Positions 44,385 through 55,863 of a DNA stretch of 64,000 nt are shown in pieces. Position numbers and translations under genes: made by a program. Under the pieces are notes generated by a model. It ran no database searches and was not told the DNA's origin. It worked only from the letters and a program-made list of their open reading frames with translations. How positions within the stretch are numbered: the first letter of the stretch is position 1; every line of letters begins with the position of its first letter. Source of the DNA: Silene latifolia (taxonomy: Eukaryota > Streptophyta > Magnoliopsida > Caryophyllales > Caryophyllaceae). The stretch covers positions 41,675,969 through 41,739,968 of the forward strand of contig NC_133538.1 of NCBI RefSeq assembly GCF_048544455.1, given 5' to 3'.

Positions 44385-44690
44385 ACTTCAACTTAGCCAG
44401 CTAATTACGTCGTTAGTTTCAGCTATGACTCGTTGATTTAGCTTCCGAAATGACTTCACGCATTCCAAGACAGTAGCATTTCCGCTCTAAATCCACTCAT
44501 CCTTTAAAATGCATGCGAAAAGGACAGTTCCAGGCTCGATTCCCCTACTTTCAGGTCCATTCATGCAATTAAAGCAAAACAAACCAAAGTAGAATATTTG
44601 TGGCATTTCGTAGCATAAAACCACGAGAAACGCATAGAAATACGTGCATAAAGGGTTAGAAAGACTATATAAAATGCACGTATCATGAAA

Positions 44691-44807
44691 CGACCTAAGA
44701 AGGTCGAGTAATGAAAATCGACACCATCTCGTATAAACTATTCCCTAACCTTGTTCAAGCTTCACCCTGGGTTACACGTAAGTTTATCATCCCCAGTGGA
44801 GTCGCCA
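44691..44807 (-). promoter_or_regulatory. Leader end and primer binding site of Tat element 2
   Basis: The minus strand of 44791-44807 reads TGGCGACTCCACTGGGG, three bases from the LTR start at 44811. It matches the slightly mutated site of element 1 at 4894-4910 and the general form reported for Ogre-type elements (tRNA-Arg), which I could not verify. Confidence 0.78.
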
Positions 44808-44810
44808 AAC

Positions 44811-47103
44811 TGTGGACATGGGCCACCCGCGCCGCGCGCACCCGCACGTTGGTTTCGAGGCGGCGACACTTCTCCCACTTAACCTTGGCTTGCCAAAGCA
44901 CATCATGGGCCGTTACCGATTGGTGAAGCATTGAAATTGGTGATAGGTCGAATAAGCCTACATTTGTGGAGTCGCCACCAATTTATTGTGGAAAAATTAG
45001 AAACCGTTCGAATACCTCGTGTCATGTCAAGACACAAAGTAATGGCATAAACACTAAGAACTCGTTACCCTTAGCATTTTATGTCTAGAATGACTCTCGA
45101 AGATGCCAATGGACACGGATGTCCAGAGATAACTTGAATAAGGGGTGAGAGTACGTATTAGGAAGCTCTTTAATCGAACACCTAATCCCGCCCACCTCGA
45201 TAGCGGCCTCTACTAATGATTAGGGAAATCGTTCATATTTGATATGTCATCGTTGTAATGCATGCAATGCAAGAAACATGGATTAATCCTAGCATGTGAA
45301 ATTAGACTATGTCGGTTAACACGTGTTTTAGCAAGCGATTGTGTCGAAGTAAATGTTAGATTCATTACATGTGAATTTCATACAATTAAATCATACATAA
45401 TAAATAATATAGGAATATTAAAATTACAAGAATTAAAATTACAAATATTACAAGATTTATCTGATTTACGTCAAAAGCACGCTCGAAAACGGGATTTCAG
45501 AGAAGAAAATAAAAGAAAATAAAAACTTAGAATTAAAATACAAAAATACGTCATATTTGGGGTGATAATACGAATAATAGTTGATGTAAACCGTAATTAA
45601 AAGCTACGTCAATGCGAGAAAGAGTTCAGGGACATAAACCAACCCAGAACAAGCGCAGCATCTGCTGCGTCCTCTGGAAGAGGCGCAACACTTTCTGCGT
45701 CTGTTCTAGAGCCGGGTTTTGACTGTGAAAGTCAGACCCGCGGGTTAGTTATTGTTCGTTGGTATATTTAAGATCGATTATTGGTTTTAGACTCGAATTG
45801 AAGTGCTTTAATTGATTATATGCATCTGGGCAAGTCATAAAACGAATTAAAAAATGAGAATTTACAATGGTTTACATGATTATGATGAACTCGGGTCAGA
45901 AATACAAAAAAAGAATGAAATTTGAAGTTATAAACGGAGTTAGACAAATAGGAAAAAAGACTCGAAAGAAAACTTATGTATCAAGTTAGGACTTTCAGAA
46001 CCTCGATATGAACAAGTCAAAACCCCGAAGAATCGATTTGAATTAAAACGGCGAAAACCCGCGAGTATTGAATTACTCGGGATTAAGGACGAATTATACA
46101 TTGTAATTAAAAGGATTTGCTAAAAACATGATTTATGTACTGAAACAACAAAGAAAGCAAAGAAAAACGAAAGAAATAGGAAAAAGAGAAACTTGCAGGA
46201 ACTTGAGGAAGAAGAAGAAGAGCAGGAGCAGCAAGCAGCCTCTGGAAGAGGTGCAGCAGAGCTGCGATCCTTCGAAGAGGCGCAGCTGCTGTTGCGTTTC
46301 TTCTCGACGTCTGGCCTCCACTATTTTATAAAAACGGTTTTAAAAGATGGATTTTAAATCAGTTTTCGAATGTTCTTTTGATATAGATCTACATTAATTG
46401 ATACAAAAGTAAAAGGTACAATAATAAAATGGGAATTACACCCTCAGACTTACATGTTTGACGAAACGAGATTGACTTAAGTTATCGTTTTAGTGATTGC
46501 TCGACTCGAATATGCATGGAAAGTTCCCTCGTTAGAGGATTTAGTAAATTGATTTGGTTGATTAAACGTGGGGTTGGTCAAATTGGTTGGTCTATGCAAC
46601 GTGACTGGGACTCAGAATGATCTGAGCTTACGTGGTCGATTCATCAAGCACGTAGGCGTCGAAAGCAATAGCATAGTCTATAATGCAAAGAGAGAGAAGA
46701 GAAGGGCGGACACTCGCATGCAAAATATGAAGGCCGGAGGCCTCTATTTATACTAAACATATGGAGGAGTTTAGGAATGACACGGATTGGAAACAAATCA
46801 CGAAAATTTTCTGAAAAGTGTGAAAAGAGGGTTGGAGAAGAGGCGCTGCAGCCACTGCGACCCTTGGAAGAGGCGCAACACCTGCTGCGTCCTTTCTCCG
46901 GAGGTTTCCTCCACAGCAAGAAAGATTTCCGCCTTTTTTTATGGAATTTCGGTAGATATACACTTCCATATTCCGTAAAACACAATATTGTGGAAAATAT
47001 TTCCTTAAAATATTAAATTTAATTAGGAATAATTATCCAGAGAACAATAGAACATTCTGGAATATTCCGAATCGGCATTTAAACGGTTTACAGAAAATGA
47101 AGC
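44811..47103 (-). mobile_element. 5' LTR of Tat element 2 (about 2.3 kb)
   Basis: It begins TGTGGACATGGGCCACC. It shares landmarks with the other Tat LTRs (GGAGTCGCCACCAA, GGGAAATCG-type end of the TAGCGGCCTCTACT block, ATTACACCCTCA) but is clearly more diverged from the LTRs at 4914 and 47104 than they are from each other. A minus-strand TATA box (complement of CTCTATTTATAC) lies near 46746. The right limit is taken where the next LTR starts; the true terminus may lie slightly earlier (TTTACA near 47092). Confidence 0.75.
45653..46899. repeat. Three GC-rich dyad clusters in Tat LTR 2
   Basis: The motif GGAAGAGGCGCAACA with CTGCTGCGTC or a close variant appears at 45653-45702, 46231-46301 and 46840-46899 within an otherwise AT-rich LTR. 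It contains complementary halves (GCAGC/GCTGC). The third copy lies upstream of the TATA box in transcription sense. Confidence 0.6.
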
Positions 47104-48705
47104 TGTGGACATGGGCCACAGGTCGGTTTGCAGGCGTAAACCGCCTACCGGTCCGTAGTCACGTGCCACCTGCACGCCAAGCCAATTTGTGGACATGCAA
47201 CGGTCTTTTGAAAGCCACGCTCGGTGGCGTAAAAATGCTTTCGACCGGATCGCTTTAGATCGGTCGGTTTTGTCTCGGTAAAGGTCTCGAAACGATGTAG
47301 AGATGTTCGGAGTCGCCACCAAGCATTTGTGGGATGCTTGGAACCCGTTCGAATCCACTTTATACCTAGGTCAATCAAGGCAAAAACCGGTGCTTGAAAT
47401 AGGTACTAAAGATAAGGACTCGTCCCCCTTTTAGCATTCAATGCCTAAAATGACTTTCGTGTGCCCTGGATAAGGCCATCCACTATCCAAAGGTTCCGAG
47501 TAAGGGGTGAGGGTACGTACTGGGAAACCCTTTAATCGGACACCCAATCTCGCCCGCGTTAGCGGCCTCTACTGATCGATCGTGGTTGTTTAAGTGCAAG
47601 AGTTGATAAAATGGTATAAATGCATGAATGCAGATCCAAAAGTCTTAACCTAACATGTGAATATTTCCTAAGTCAGTTGTTTATGCATGTACCAAGAAAT
47701 TGGTGTCAAAGTTGGAGTTAGATTAATTTGCATGTGAGACGGAAATTAAACAACCATTTACCAAATTCGGATTACGATGCTTAACACGATTCCATTGTTT
47801 TGAAAAAGGGTGTCAAATGACAAAGTGTAAAAACATAAACTTATCAATCTGATCCGTCATATATTCGGGTTAACCGTAATCGGGATCGTCCTAGACAAGT
47901 ACCAAAATGAGACAGAATAGTGTCGGGCAGCCCCATTGGGGTGCGAGCCTATTGGCGAGGGAAGGGGCTCTGCCCGGTTTTTTGAAATATGAAAACAGAC
48001 GGTCTCTTGGAGAGCGGGTCAGACGACGGCCCAAGGGGAGTCTCCTGGTTGTTAAAAAAGTTGTTTAAAACCATTTTTTTGTGATTAATGGTTTGCAAGT
48101 ATGATTTGCATGACTCAGAATAATTAGTATTATGTTAGTAATAATCGTTGTCGTATTTGAAAGTTTGAAAAACATAGTAAAATGTATAAAAGGAAAATGT
48201 TTGATTTGAATAATTTTGTTAAGTTCAATTATTTGTAATTAGTCAAGTTTGTCATCGTACTCGGATTAAACCGACATGGTATAAAGAACAAAGAATGATT
48301 ATGAATTATGACTAATATATTTAAAAATGTAAATAAATGAGAGAAATGGTAAATAAAATAAAAGAGTGTTAAATTACCCTTTAAAATGTAATTAACCAAT
48401 AATATCATCGAGTCACGGATTAAACCATCATGGTATTCGGAACCAAGGGTGATTATGATTTATGATTAAAATATGTTTATCATAAAAATGAATTAAAATG
48501 GTAAAAAACCGTAAAAGGAAAGAAGTAAAAATAAAAGAAAGTGTTGAAGGAAAGAGGCGCGAGCCTCCCTGCATAGCAAGAAGCTTCTGTCTCAGGCCAA
48601 AACTCGGTTTTGGCTCGCTAACCTATATTTGAATCGTGTTATGCATTGTTCATGCATATAAACTCATAAAAACAGTAAAGACATGAAATAAATGAGTTGT
48701 TTACA
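47104..48705 (-). mobile_element. Tat LTR 3, left portion
   Basis: It starts TGTGGACATGGGCCACAGG and follows the LTR of element 1 closely. It directly abuts the LTR of element 2 and has no primer site or internal region, so it is either a solo LTR or part of a rearranged copy. Element 4 interrupts it at 48705/48706. GC-rich dyads (GCAGCCCCATTGGGGTGC near 47928; GAGGCGCGAGCCTCC near 48554) occur as in LTR 1. Confidence 0.8.
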
Positions 48706-48989
48706 TGATGCGTGTCATTTATATGATGTTTTACACCTCATTTTACACGCATTTCAGAGCTCATTTATGTAGTTTATGCTACTATTCCCCCTATTTCCGT
48801 CTACTTTTGTGTTTTTTGTACATTAATGCAGAAATGTGAAGAATTCGGCGGAAATCAAGCTAAATCCGTCCCCGAGTACAATGCATTGCATTTGACGTGA
48901 AGTATTTACTCAAGGAAGGAGCTAGGTGCGCATTTCGAGACCCGAAAGACAAATCCACGAGAATTTAGAAGTCAAGTATCAGCTACTTC

Positions 48990-49095
48990 AGTCGATCGAC
49001 CGCTGCCCTTAGTCGATCGACCAGATCACGAGTTCCAGGAGCTCCTGTTTATTACAGTCCAGTTGATCGACCGGTCACAGTGGTCGATCGACCAA
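48990..49095. repeat. GTCGATCGAC cluster, element 4 left LTR, first group
   Basis: Four copies (CAGTCGATCGACC, TAGTCGATCGACC, AGTTGATCGACC, GGTCGATCGACC). The right LTR keeps only three at the same place. Confidence 0.92.
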
Positions 49096-49590
49096 GCCGC
49101 TAATCTGCGTGAATTAATAGAACGAGTAATAGGAAGCCCATTGTGTTTTAGGTTTTGAGAATAAAGCTACGTGATATTTCTATATAACGTAACCTGCTCA
49201 TCCATATACAATCATCCAGGTTTATTCAGTTTTCAGTTTATCATCAAATTTTAGGGTTCATTAGTTTAGAACAATTTCCTTCAATAAAAGTTACTTTCGC
49301 TTTCGGTTTTGATCTCTATTCCTGCTTCCATTTGGTAATCTTCTGCTCTTATTTTCAGTTTATTACTCTGTTTGCTCGTAGTATAGAATTGCTAGACTAG
49401 TTTCCCGAAGCCGAAATTATCGTTTTATGTTATTTGCTTGTTTAATTATTTCAATCATGAATTCAGTAGTTTTATTCCTTAATCTCATTGTTGTTTTCGT
49501 CGTAGTCATGAGTAGCTAAATACCTTGTTCTAGGATGTAGGGAATCTGTAGTGTAGGCGGCATTAGAATAGTACGACCTAAATCGCGCCA

Positions 49591-49627
49591 TGGTCGATCG
49601 ACTGGGTTCCCTGGTCGATCGACTGGC
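49591..49627. repeat. GTCGATCGAC pair, element 4 left LTR, second group
   Basis: Two copies of GGTCGATCGACTGG separated by about 7 bp, flanking GTTCCCT. The right LTR has the same pair at 56439-56474. Confidence 0.92.
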
Positions 49628-50218
49628 CACGTGAGTATTAGTTTCATTTTAATTAATTTAATCTCCATATTTGACGAATCGAGTGCACGCGACTAGTTGA
49701 ATGTCTAGGATTTGACCGACCCAATAAAGATCGAAAGATAGGGAAGGAAAATATCATACCTAATTAAGACGACTAGATTAATGGGATCGAAGGATGAGTT
49801 AATTTAGCCTTTTTAGTCACTATTCAGGATGGAAGTTAGTATTAGTGATATTAGGGACCTGTAGCGAGATCGAAATATGCTACCTGTAAGAATGGACCGA
49901 GAGGACTTCTTATTTTCCCGTCTCACGTGTTTGTTTTAGACCTACCTAGTACACTGTCGCCGAAACTACAGTGAACCGACCATTTTAGCACCCTTTTAAT
50001 ATTTGTTTTATCCGTTTATTTAGTTTATTATCTTTTATTGCCTTTAGCTATAGACCAAATCAAATCAAACCCCCACATTTGTTACCTTGGACTTAAAATT
50101 AGACAACTAATAATTGCATCGCCTCCCTGTGGTTCGACCCTGTTACCACTAGCTTTTGTTAGTTTTAATAGGTATTATAATTTTATCTTTAGTGCACACA
50201 ACGACGGACATCAAATTT

Positions 50219-50238
50219 TGGCACCGTTGCCGGGGAGG
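50219..50238 (+). promoter_or_regulatory. Primer binding site of element 4 (tRNA-Asp type)
   Basis: TGGCACCGTTGCCGGGGAGG follows the LTR by five bases. It differs by one base from the consensus Athila-type site complementary to tRNA-Asp. Confidence 0.92.
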
Positions 50239-50341
50239 CAATTGTTTAAAATTTTTAGTTGTTTTATTTTTAGGCTTTTTCTTAGTTTAAGGGACATCTG
50301 TTCCTTAAACTATTCTTATATTCTATTTGTAGTTTCTTCTT

Positions 50342-51448
50342 ATGCGCAGGTCACAGGGTGGTGAATTACTACCGTTTAATCCCGAGATTGAGAAGACTTT
50401 GCGTGAGTTGAGACGATCATCTAGAGTATTGCCGACAGAGGAAGAGCTGAGTACTCTGTCTAGTTACTACGAGAACGAGCTATTTGAGAGGGAACCACAT
50501 TCATCTCCTGTTTCCACTTCTTCAGCTGAGACCGTCACATCTCCAGATTTTCCAGTCATAGCTGAAGAAGCAAATATAGCCAGTCACTCGGAGCCGACAG
50601 CTGCGAACCTTTATAAGGGATTCGCATTACCAGGGGAGGACAAAAAATTCGAGCCAAAGCCTTCTTATATTAACCTGGTTGAGAGGAACCAATTCGGGGG
50701 AGCTGCAAATGAAGATGCAGCAGCTAAGCACATGGAGACATTCATCGATTATTGCTGTTCCATACCCCCACCAACCGGTGTGACGCAGGACCAGGTGAAG
50801 GAAACTATGTTTATATTCTCTCTTCGTGATGCTGCAAGGGAGTGGTACAGAGACCTGGATTAAGCTGCTAATGGGATCACTGACTGGAATTCTTTGGCCC
50901 TAGCATTCTGCAAGAAATATTTCTCTGCCTCGAAGACTAATGCCATTAGAGCTCAGATCACTAGCTTTAAACAGGGTCCTGATGAGAACTTTCATGAGGC
51001 GTGGGTCCGTTTCAAGAAGCTGGTGCGAACCATTCCGCATCATGGGTTCGAAAAATGGAGTCTATACAATCAATTTTATAATGGGCTCTATGACGATCAG
51101 AGAGCTATCTTGGATGCGGCAGCTAGTTGCAGATTCCAGGAGAATGTTGGAGAGACTAAGGGGTGGAAAATTATTGATGATTTGGCCACTCATAAAGCTG
51201 AGTATGGGAATTCCAGGGGAAATCAAAGGAGGAGTGCTGAATCCCCTTCTGTAGCTGCACTAGAGGCTCTTACGGTGAGGTTTGATAAGTACGAGTTAGG
51301 AGGAGCTTCAAAAAGAGGGATCTATCATGTGAATGTTGTTTCAGACGGTCCTTTCGTCCAAATGAAGAGATGTGGAGGAGAAGGACATGTTTTGGATAAC
51401 CGTCCTAATCCCTATGAGTCTTGTCTTTGCGCTTTTTCAACATTATAG
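50342..51448 (+). pseudogene. gag: Athila-type gag of element 4
   Basis: The start MRRSQGGELLPFNPEIEKTL is conserved in element 5 (60119). The capsid region reads HMETFIDYCCSIPPPTGVTQ, FSLRDAAREWYRDLD, then a TAA at 50861-50863 where a sense codon (CAA by one change) would be expected, then WNSLALAFCKKYFSASKTNA, ITSFKQGPDENFHEAWVRFK, TIPHHGFEKWSLYNQFYNGL. A half zinc knuckle (RCGGEGH) lies near 51370. The frame then shifts: 51420 onward is readable in another phase to about 51550 (FQHYRQTN..., NLRWSSQN). Confidence 0.88.
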
Positions 51449-51742
51449 GCAGACAAACACTTATTTTGAGTCGAATGCCCATCCTAACTTGAGGTGGAGT
51501 AGCCAAAATGTCCCGAATCCAACTCCACCTCCACAAAGAAGAAACGAATAAAAAATTTATGTGCCCCGTCATAAGCAACAACGATTCCAAAAGCCTCCGT
51601 ATGTTCCTCGATGCTTGCGGCCGATCCCAAGGCTCCGAATTTTCCGAATTGAAAAACTTGTTGCTGAAAGAGTCTCAAGCTAGAGAGGCCGAGACATTTA
51701 CCGACGCAGACGGATCAAAAGGAGACCCTTAATGCCATTACT
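51449..51742 (+). pseudogene. gag: Gag C-terminal, Gln/Pro-rich part, frameshifted
   Basis: Translating across phases gives NAHPNLRWSSQNVPNPTPPP, then a region corresponding to QQRFQKPPYVPR. Equivalent decayed text is in element 5 at 61200-61400. Several small indels are present. Confidence 0.6.
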
Positions 51743-52318
51743 TTGAGGAGTGGGTCTATCCTTGATGGACCCTCTATGGTTGAGGATGTCGCTGAAAAAG
51801 ATGAGGCGGAACCAAGTAAGAATAAGGCTGGAACGAACTGTGGAAAGAAAAAGACGATTACCAGGTATATCAGTCGATCGACTGATATACCTAGTCGATC
51901 GACCAGTCCGCGAGATACAGTAGCTTCTGGTCCTGTAGATGTCAGTCGATCGACTGACCTACATGGTCGATCGACTGACAACGATGCTGATGGTGAGTCT
52001 TTTCGTCCTCTAATGCTAGACAACTTGAGGGACCACTTGTTTCGGGGTACGACGACTCCGAAAATATTGAGGCAAGACCCAAATGCTGATGGGTCAGCCC
52101 CAGTTCCGAAATATGACCCGATGACGATTAATGGATCATTTTTGAGACGGTCTGAAGAAGGGTCAAGCTACAACAAGGAGAAGGTAGTGGATTTTCAGCC
52201 TAAATCCACCGATGTCGGCATGAGAGATATAGAGGAGATGGCTAAGTTACTTCTTTCAGCCCCCTACCCGGAGAGATTAGTGCCGACAAATGAACAGGTA
52301 TTGTTTAATAAATTTTAA
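51743..52318 (+). pseudogene. Arg-Ser spacer between gag and protease, element 4
   Basis: In the gag frame this 191-codon block runs LRSGS...VEDVAEKDEAEPSKNK, then ISRSTDIPSRSTSPRD and VSRSTDLHGRSTDNDADG, where each RST comes from a GTCGATCGACT palindrome, and then RPLMLDNLRDHLFRG and EMAKLLLSAPYPERLVP. It continues towards protease after one stop near 52316. Arg-Ser rich linkers could bind RNA or be phosphorylated; here it may only reflect DNA-level selection of the palindrome. Confidence 0.8.
51871..51980. repeat. GTCGATCGAC cluster in element 4 coding sequence
   Basis: Four copies in two pairs (CAGTCGATCGACTG, TAGTCGATCGACCAG; CAGTCGATCGACTGA, TGGTCGATCGACTGA), all in the same reading phase. 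Confidence 0.93.
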
Positions 52319-52372
52319 AATGTCATTCGTAGCTTAAACGTACAAGTTCCTTTTCTTGAGTTAGTTAATCAA

Positions 52373-52891
52373 GTGCCTGCTTACATGAAATTTATGAAGC
52401 AACTTTTGTCTAAGAAGAAGTCACTTGAAACTGTGCATACTGTCGCACTAACTGAGGAGTCATGCTCTTATTTGACCCACACTGCACCCTATAAGCTAGA
52501 AGACCCAAGTAGCTTTTCCGTTCCATGTAGTATTGGCACCTTTTCTATTGAGAAGGCCTTGTGTGACTTAGGAGCCAGTATTAGTGTAATGCCTTTGAGT
52601 CTTGCTAGGAAGTTGAAATTGACTAGGTTTGCAGTCACCAACATGACAGTACAATTGGCTGATCGATCTGCGGTCCAGCCTATAGGAGTCTTAGAGGACA
52701 TTCTTGTGCAAATAGGAAAGTTCTTTTTCCCTGTTGACTTCATTGTACTAGATATGCCCGAGGATGCCCACATTCCTATCATATTGGGTAGACCATTTAC
52801 TGCACTTTGCCGGTGCGATTATAGATGTTGGCTCGGGGCGTTGACTTTCAAAGTAGGTAAGAATTCCATTGTCTTTGCCCAGGCATGCTAA
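52373..52891 (+). pseudogene. pro: Athila-type aspartic protease, element 4
   Basis: The segment reads PAYMKFMKQLLSKKKSLETV, then ALCDLGASISVMPLSLARKL with the active-site Asp in the form DLGAS usual for Athila elements, NMTVQLADRSAVQPIGVLED, VDFIVLDMPEDAHIPIILGRP. After ILGRPF the frame is disturbed (a shift near 52805). Pro cleaves Gag. It is in the gag frame, as in a Gag-Pro fusion. Confidence 0.9.
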
Positions 52892-53363
52892 GAAGAAAGA
52901 CCCCATGTGGCCGATCACTTGTAATACGGTTTCTGAGAAGAAATCTTATTTTGTGCTTCCTGACATGCCTGTTTCTATGCCTGTTTCTACTATAACACCT
53001 CCGCCCCAGACTGGGAGCAAATTGGAGGAAGATTCTTCTGTTTTGGATGTTGCAGGAGCTGGTTTGGGGAAGGAAGAGCCGCATGTTGCTCCAGCTGTGA
53101 AGGAGCCAATCGTTCAAAGAGGCGGTCTAGGATGTCTTAACTATGGCACTGATGAGGAGCCCGATGATGAGCCAGTCAAAGCGACGGAGTCCGACTTGGA
53201 TTCTGATGAGCTAGAAGAGGTCATTGATTGGGGAGATGCCGAAGTCGTTGATCCGTTAAGTTTAGCGGATGTTGGAGTTGAAAAGAGTGCAGCTGAGGAG
53301 ATGAGCACTGTAGAGGCTACCTCTTGTAGCCAGAAGCCGAGCAAGTGGGCCATTCCGTGGTAG
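52869..53363 (+). pseudogene. Acidic C-terminal tail after protease, element 4
   Basis: Shifted by one frame from protease, it runs TITPPPQTGSKLEEDSSVLD, then an acidic part (TDEEPDDEPVKATESDLDSDELEE, read in pieces) and ends ATSCSQKPSKWAIPW with a stop. Element 5 ends in the same way, TSSSQKPTKG..., which suggests that this is the real terminus of the protein rather than a truncated pol. Confidence 0.75.
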
Positions 53364-53618
53364 TTCTTGATCAACTATTAGTTGATCAAAGACTTTACAA
53401 ACATTTTATTGCTTTCGTTAAACTCTTTTTATTGCTTTTGTGTGCGCGAGACTTCGCATTTTAATAAGTTTGCTTAGGATTTTATACACTTTAGACTGTT
53501 ACTTTGGGTTTTGCGCAATTTTGGCCGCGTTATTTTGTGTAATTGCAGGTTTATAGACCTTGATAGCTCAATTTATTGAGCTAATTGAAGGAAATCAGAA
53601 AGTTACAGCAGGTTTTCC

Positions 53619-53725
53619 AGTCGATCGACTGCCCCTTATGGTCGATCAACTGAGCTGCGATTTCCAGGAGCTTCTGTTCCTGTTCACTCTGGTCGATCGA
53701 CTGGGTGATGTGGTCGATCGAGCAC
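53619..53725. repeat. GTCGATCGAC cluster, element 4 3' region
   Basis: Four copies, one with a mutated core (GTCGATCAAC), followed by two half-matches (TTCGATCATT, TTTGATCGAT) to about 53775. Confidence 0.9.
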
Positions 53726-53961
53726 ACGTGCTGCGTACTTGTTTTCGATCATTCCCCTGCTGTGTTTGATCGATTTGCGGAGTTGAGGGAGTCTTTTCTC
53801 CACTTTTTTCTCCAACTCATTTCTGTTTTCTTCCGTTTCTTTATTTTCCACATAATTTTGCGTTCCTTAAATTGCTTTCTCGGAATTACACGTGGTATTA
53901 TTTGTCTTTTCAGGTACTTATTGGTAGCATTGCTGGCTACTAAAACCTCCTAGCTCACGCT

Positions 53962-54123
53962 GGTTTGGGGAGGTTTCCTTTTGCTGCGCTTAAAGTCTTG
54001 TGAGTTTCCGAGTTCTTACTTCATGTCTTATGTAGTTAATTTCACGCAAATTCCCGTTTTCCCTTTTATTTCATTATATGATTTTGCACAATGAGGACAT
54101 TATGTGATTTGGTTTGGGGAAGG
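53962..54123 (+). promoter_or_regulatory. Internal polypurine-like motif pair, element 4
   Basis: GGTTTGGGGAGG at 53962 and GGTTTGGGGAAGGG at 54111 repeat the sequence of the true polypurine tract at 55567. The second follows ACAATGAGGACATT, also conserved beside the motif of element D near 37005. Confidence 0.5.
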
Positions 54124-54850
54124 GTTTTGCGTTGCATTCATTCTGTTTTGCATTCACGTTTAGTTTTTGTCTTGTATTGTTTATTTCATTTCTCTTATAT
54201 ATACAGAAAATTCAAAAAAAAAATTGCACAATTTCAAAAATTTCAAACAATTGCACGTTTATTTTCGCATGTAGATTGAGTCGGAACGGTAGTATTTCAA
54301 TGATGACATTGCATTTGCATCTGTTTTTGCCTAAGCCTTGCTTAATTGACATGTTATTAGTAGAATCATATATGCATAGTCTACGAGTTTTCGTTAAATT
54401 TCTTGCTGAACTTGAGACTTGACTTAGATTTTTGGCAACCTACTTATATTTTCTGAGGTTTAGACCCTATAACTGGTGACATTCATGACTAGTTTACTTA
54501 GGGTTGTGAGTAGTTACTCCTTATGAGACATGTTACATCAATGTGCATAAATATGAACTTGATCTGCTTAATACCTATGTGCATTCGGTTTGTTGTTAGT
54601 TGAGACATGTGGAAGAGGTCCCCTTTATTCATTTTTCCCATAAGCTCCACACTGCCAGTAATAGTTTTTTTTTGTTCCGTTAACTAAATCCTAGATTTAG
54701 CCTGTCCTTGTCAAGCTAGTAGTTTATGTTCTTGGGATTGTTACTTCAATTTTGGTGGTGAATGCTGTTTTGAGATGATGTTAGGAAAAAGAAAGAAGGA
54801 AGGAAAGAAATTCGAAAAAGAGAAAAGAGATGGATGATGTACTGTAAAGG

Positions 54851-54889
54851 GCGGTCGATCGACTGCCCTTCTTGGTCGATCGACTGATG
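54851..54889. repeat. GTCGATCGAC pair in the purine-rich 3' region, element 4
   Basis: CGGTCGATCGACTGCCC and TGGTCGATCGACTGATG about 10 bp apart, embedded in A/G-rich sequence. Confidence 0.9.
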
Positions 54890-55566
54890 CCCGAAAAAAA
54901 AGAGAGAAAAATCAATTCGCATAATTCAAAATCTTTATTATATGGCGAGTTTTGCTCCCATGTTTTATTTGTATCTTATGGGGAGTTGTTTATTTATGGA
55001 GATTGTGAGTTTTGTTCTTGCTAATAGCACCGTGTTGATCGAAGATTTTGAGCAAGAAGTTGGATATTGTCATATGGTTTTGTTAGGGTACTAGCTTGAT
55101 CACCTATACCTCCACATTTCCATAATTGTTTTGCCTCTTCTTACCCATTACCTCACATATCCCATATTTACCTCGGCATGTGTCATGGTCATCTGTTTGG
55201 TTGGAGTGCATATGTATGGTTGTACAGATTACTTTCATATTAGATTGCAGGCATGTTCTTATAGGTCGTAGTTAGGTGAGAGTCTTTACAATATTACTTC
55301 TTTCTATCCTTTACATATTCTCACCTGTATTTATTGAGTGTTATGAGCGACCCGTGAGAGTCCGAATTGATAAATCTCTATAGTTGACGGTTCAGCAGTT
55401 CTTAACGACTACATAACTCGTTTGCATGATTCACATTGCTAATTGATTGTTGGTTGTTGCATTAAATTGGTTAGGCTTTACAGTTTGCATTTCGCTCTGA
55501 GATTGAACTCGTTCCATTAGGTCTTAGGATCGAGTCTAGTTCTTGCTTGGGGACAAGCAAGGATTT

Positions 55567-55580
55567 GGTTTGGGGAAGTT
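55567..55580 (+). promoter_or_regulatory. Polypurine tract of element 4
   Basis: GGTTTGGGGAAGTT lies directly against the right LTR start TGATGCG. Confidence 0.88.
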
Positions 55581-55863
55581 TGATGCGTGTCATTTATATG
55601 ATGTTTTACACCTCATTTTACATGCATTTCATAGTTCATTTATGTAGTTTATGCTACTATTCCCCCTATTTCCGTCTACTTTCGTGTTTTTTGTACATTA
55701 ATGCAGAAATGTGAAGAATCCGGCGGAAATCAAGCTAAATCCGTCCCCGAGTACAATGCATTGCATTTGACGTGAAGTATTTACTCAAGGAACGAGCTTG
55801 GTGCGCATTCGAGACCCGAAAGACAAATCCACGAGAATTTAGAAGTCAAGTATTAGCTACTTC

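Larger units (their letters stand above)
34121..44685 (-). mobile_element. Athila-type, pol-less LTR element D (10.6 kb with a nested insertion)
   Basis: The ends are TGATACCGTCATTTAG and GCACGTATCA, with target duplication TGAAA at 34116-34120 and 44686-44690. On the minus strand the order is LTR (39023-44685), tRNA-Asp-type primer site, gag C-terminal remnant, Arg-Ser spacer, long non-coding 3' part, polypurine tract, LTR (34121-35531). Protease, RT and integrase are absent. Without the nested element it is about 6.3 kb. LTRs match the solo LTR at 23440 and the element at 58535. Confidence 0.92.
39023..44685 (-). repeat. 5' LTR of element D, split by element E
   Basis: It starts TGATATCGTCATTTAG and ends ACGTATCA. 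Element E and its GGTAT duplication account for 39262-43533; the remaining about 1.39 kb aligns with the 3' LTR. Confidence 0.9.
48706..50213 (+). repeat. Left LTR of element 4 (1508 bp)
   Basis: Ends TGATGCGTGTC and ACGACGGACATCA. It holds two TCGATCGA groups (48990-49095 and 49591-49627) and a TATA-like TCTATATAACG near 49179. It is 26 bp longer than the right LTR, chiefly because of one extra motif copy. Confidence 0.94.
53364..55566 (+). other. Non-coding 3' region of element 4
   Basis: No RT or integrase motif on either strand. Contents: a GTCGATCGAC cluster (53619-53725), two internal GGTTTGGGG motifs, an A-rich stretch at 54205-54225, purine-rich text at 54786-54830 followed by a motif pair (54851-54889), and blocks shared with element D's 3' region, including TCTTACCCATTACCTCAC near 55137. 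Order and content are conserved between these two otherwise different copies. Confidence 0.7.

Noticed and set aside
46128..46985. Overlapping Ser/Cys/Arg-rich frames on both strands
   Set aside because: They fall on the GC-rich dyad clusters of Tat LTR 2 and have no recognisable domain.
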